Positions 4,600 through 5,698 of a DNA stretch of 5,698 nucleotides are shown in pieces; position 1 is the first letter of the stretch, and each line of letters begins with the position of its first letter. This DNA is from Clostridiales bacterium. GTDB lineage: Bacteria; Bacillota; Clostridia; Oscillospirales; Oscillospiraceae. The position numbers and the translations under genes were made by a program. The notes below the pieces were generated by a model. It worked only from the letters and a program-made list of their open reading frames with translations, ran no database searches and was not told where the DNA came from. The DNA is taken from positions 1-5,698 of the forward strand of contig JAJPXR010000237.1 in assembly GCA_021205375.1 (NCBI GenBank). Direction: 5' to 3'.

Positions 4600-5698
4600 T
4601 TAAAAATACCGTTTCCCGTCGATCTGCTCCCAAATCGCGCCGGAGGCGCGCACGGACCGCAGGCCGGTGTTCTCGTACCAGTTGTAGGAGAGCTGCTTCT
4701 CCCCGGCCTGCCACGTCTGGGGCAGGCTGGTCTCCTGCCAGTCCAAAGGCTGGGCGATGTGGGCCTGCTCCGACGCCTCCCGGAAGAATCCGGCCAGCTC
4801 TTTTTCCTGTTCTGCCGTCAGCACGCCGGGCTTTGCCGAGACGAAGAAGGGGGTGCCGCTTTTGGCCAGCAACTGTCCCCACTGCCGGTTCAGCTCCCAG
4901 GGAATGTGTTCCGTGATGCCCAGGCAGTCCGCGTCCACGTCGTAGAAGGTCCGGTGGTGAGGCATACGGAAGGCCAGGGTGTTCACCCCCAGCCGGGCGG
5001 TGCGCTCCCACAGCAGGCCGCTGGTGTCGTCGCCGGTGCGGTTCAGGTGCATCAGCCCTGCCCCCAGGTGGCCCACGGTGTTGCAGCCCAAAATCAGCGT
5101 TCCGGTGGGGGCGGCAGCCTCCAGAATGGCCCTGTAAAGGCCGGTGACGATCTCCGCTGAAGTGCGGCTCTGGTCGTGGAACCGCCAGCCATCCTCTGCC
5201 ATCAGGGGGAGCATCTGGGGTCCCCACCGCCCGAAAATGTCGAAGGTGGAAAAATCGTGCTTGATGAGCTGGTAGCCCCAGCCGCAGACTCGGCGGATGT
5301 CCTCCTGCACGTGGGCCAGCACCTCTGGATGGGAGGGGTCCAAACTGCCGTTTGCCAGCCGCCACTGGGCGGGGATGCTCTCGCTGCGGTCCAGCAGCAG
5401 CCGCATCCACAGGCCGGGCCGTGCGCCTTTTGCGAAAATGTCCGCCGCCAGCCCCGCCATATCCGGGAACTTTTCGTTGCTGACCCAGGGGCCGCCGATG
5501 TAATCGTCGCTGCGGTACTTTTGCCAGCAGTCGTCCACGACCATATAGGGCCGGTTGTCCAGCCCACCCGTCAGCGCCATTAAATAGTCGGTGTCCGCCA
5601 GGATTTCCTGCTGGGAGCTGTGACCGTAGGCGTAATACCAGTTGTTGGAGCCGTAGCCCGGGTGGGGCGGGAAGATGGGGTCGTCGCCCAGGGCCTGA
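4600..5698 (-). CDS. Alpha-galactosidase-like glycoside hydrolase (clan GH-D, GH27/GH36 type), 5' end missing
   Basis: The frame is open to the right edge, giving 365 visible C-terminal residues; the start is outside. The catalytic TIM barrel shows NNWYYAYG (18-25 of the visible part, first strand), YMVVDDCWQK (51-60; DDCW is shared with human alpha-galactosidase A), LIKHDFSTFD (144-153) and CNTVG (205-209), then NRTGDDTSG (219-227). By family rules Asp148 (K-x-D) is the probable nucleophile and Asp224 (four residues after Arg220) the acid/base, for a retaining mechanism. Where human enzyme has CE..L for 2-OH recognition, this has CNTVG, so the sugar is uncertain. A short beta-rich tail follows, ending KRYF. 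The ATG at 5580 is not the start, because conserved family sequence lies upstream of it. The stop TAA (4600-4602) overlaps the edge of the inverted-repeat element. The gene faces the ATPase gene and belongs to a different transcription unit; secretion cannot be judged. Confidence 0.85.
   Translation of the reverse strand, partial: QALGDDPIFPPHPGYGSNNWYYAYGHSSQQEILADTDYLMALTGGLDNRPYMVVDDCWQKYRSDDYIGGPWVSNEKFPDMAGLAADIFAKGARPGLWMRLLLDRSESIPAQWRLANGSLDPSHPEVLAHVQEDIRRVCGWGYQLIKHDFSTFDIFGRWGPQMLPLMAEDGWRFHDQSRTSAEIVTGLYRAILEAAAPTGTLILGCNTVGHLGAGLMHLNRTGDDTSGLLWERTARLGVNTLAFRMPHHRTFYDVDADCLGITEHIPWELNRQWGQLLAKSGTPFFVSAKPGVLTAEQEKELAGFFREASEQAHIAQPLDWQETSLPQTWQAGEKQLSYNWYENTGLRSVRASGAIWEQIDGKRYF

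Larger units (their letters stand above)
4345..4601. mobile_element. ~257-bp MITE-like element with terminal inverted repeats
   Basis: GCAATGTGCAATGAGC (4350-4365) recurs as its exact reverse complement at 4581-4596. Including flanks 4345-4349 and 4597-4601 the arms match at 19 of 21 positions. Between them lies non-coding sequence with a tandem 11-bp repeat, a small TTTTC/GAAAA hairpin (4437-4449) and a cloverleaf-like fold (4460-4529). The left arm lies inside the ATPase reading frame; the right arm ends in the stop codon of the facing glycosidase gene. It encodes no transposase, so if mobile it is non-autonomous. Short open frames within it are most likely spurious. No clear target-site duplication is visible. 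Similar sequence is, to my memory, repeated in Oscillospiraceae genomes; this needs a search. Confidence 0.6.

Noticed and set aside
4477..5160. 227-codon plus-strand frame
   Set aside because: It overlaps the glycosidase gene antisense, and its start is within the repeat element; no recognisable motif.
5578..5580. ATG as the start of the glycosidase gene
   Set aside because: The same frame stays open for 39 more codons to the window edge, and those codons encode NNWYYAYG, which fits the first barrel strand of the family. The true start lies outside.

Overview
The window looks like chromosomal DNA from a GC-rich, anaerobic gut-type Firmicute, most likely of the Oscillospiraceae (the Oscillibacter/Flavonifractor/Lawsonibacter neighbourhood). 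This is inferred from the strong GC bias at third codon positions, the protein sequences (a divergent SEDS protein, a FecCD/FecE-type importer with a C-terminal extension, a clan GH-D glycosidase), and hairpin-rich intergenic repeats of a type I associate with that family. No database search was possible, so the taxonomy is tentative.

Layout: (1) 1-158 is non-coding and packed with four near-perfect hairpins. (2) 159-1989, minus strand, is a two-gene unit: a FtsW/RodA-type (SEDS) membrane protein followed after 25 bp by hisB (imidazoleglycerol-phosphate dehydratase). (3) 1990-2166 is a divergent promoter region with a good sigma-A-type promoter on each strand and very short leaders, so no room for a riboswitch. 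(4) 2167-4385, plus strand, is a two-gene ABC importer: a FecCD/BtuC-type permease overlapping (ATGA) a FecE/BtuD-type ATPase that carries an additional ~115-residue C-terminal domain. No substrate-binding protein is encoded here. (5) 4345-4601 is a ~257-bp element bounded by ~21-bp imperfect inverted repeats; it contains a cloverleaf-like fold, supplies the last ~13 codons and stop of the ATPase gene, and ends at the stop codon of the facing gene. (6) 4600-5698, minus strand, is the C-terminal part of an alpha-galactosidase-like (GH27/GH36, clan GH-D) enzyme running off the right edge.

The genes do not form one pathway: cell-envelope synthesis, histidine biosynthesis, metal-chelate/corrinoid-type uptake and glycoside hydrolysis sit side by side. 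The most noteworthy features are the structured repeats. They touch or overlap the 3' ends of three of the five genes, and one has been incorporated into a protein C-terminus. The ATPase is also unusual: its Q-loop glutamine is replaced and it has an extra domain after the nucleotide-binding core. I did not find convincing evidence for a wholly new multi-gene system in this window.
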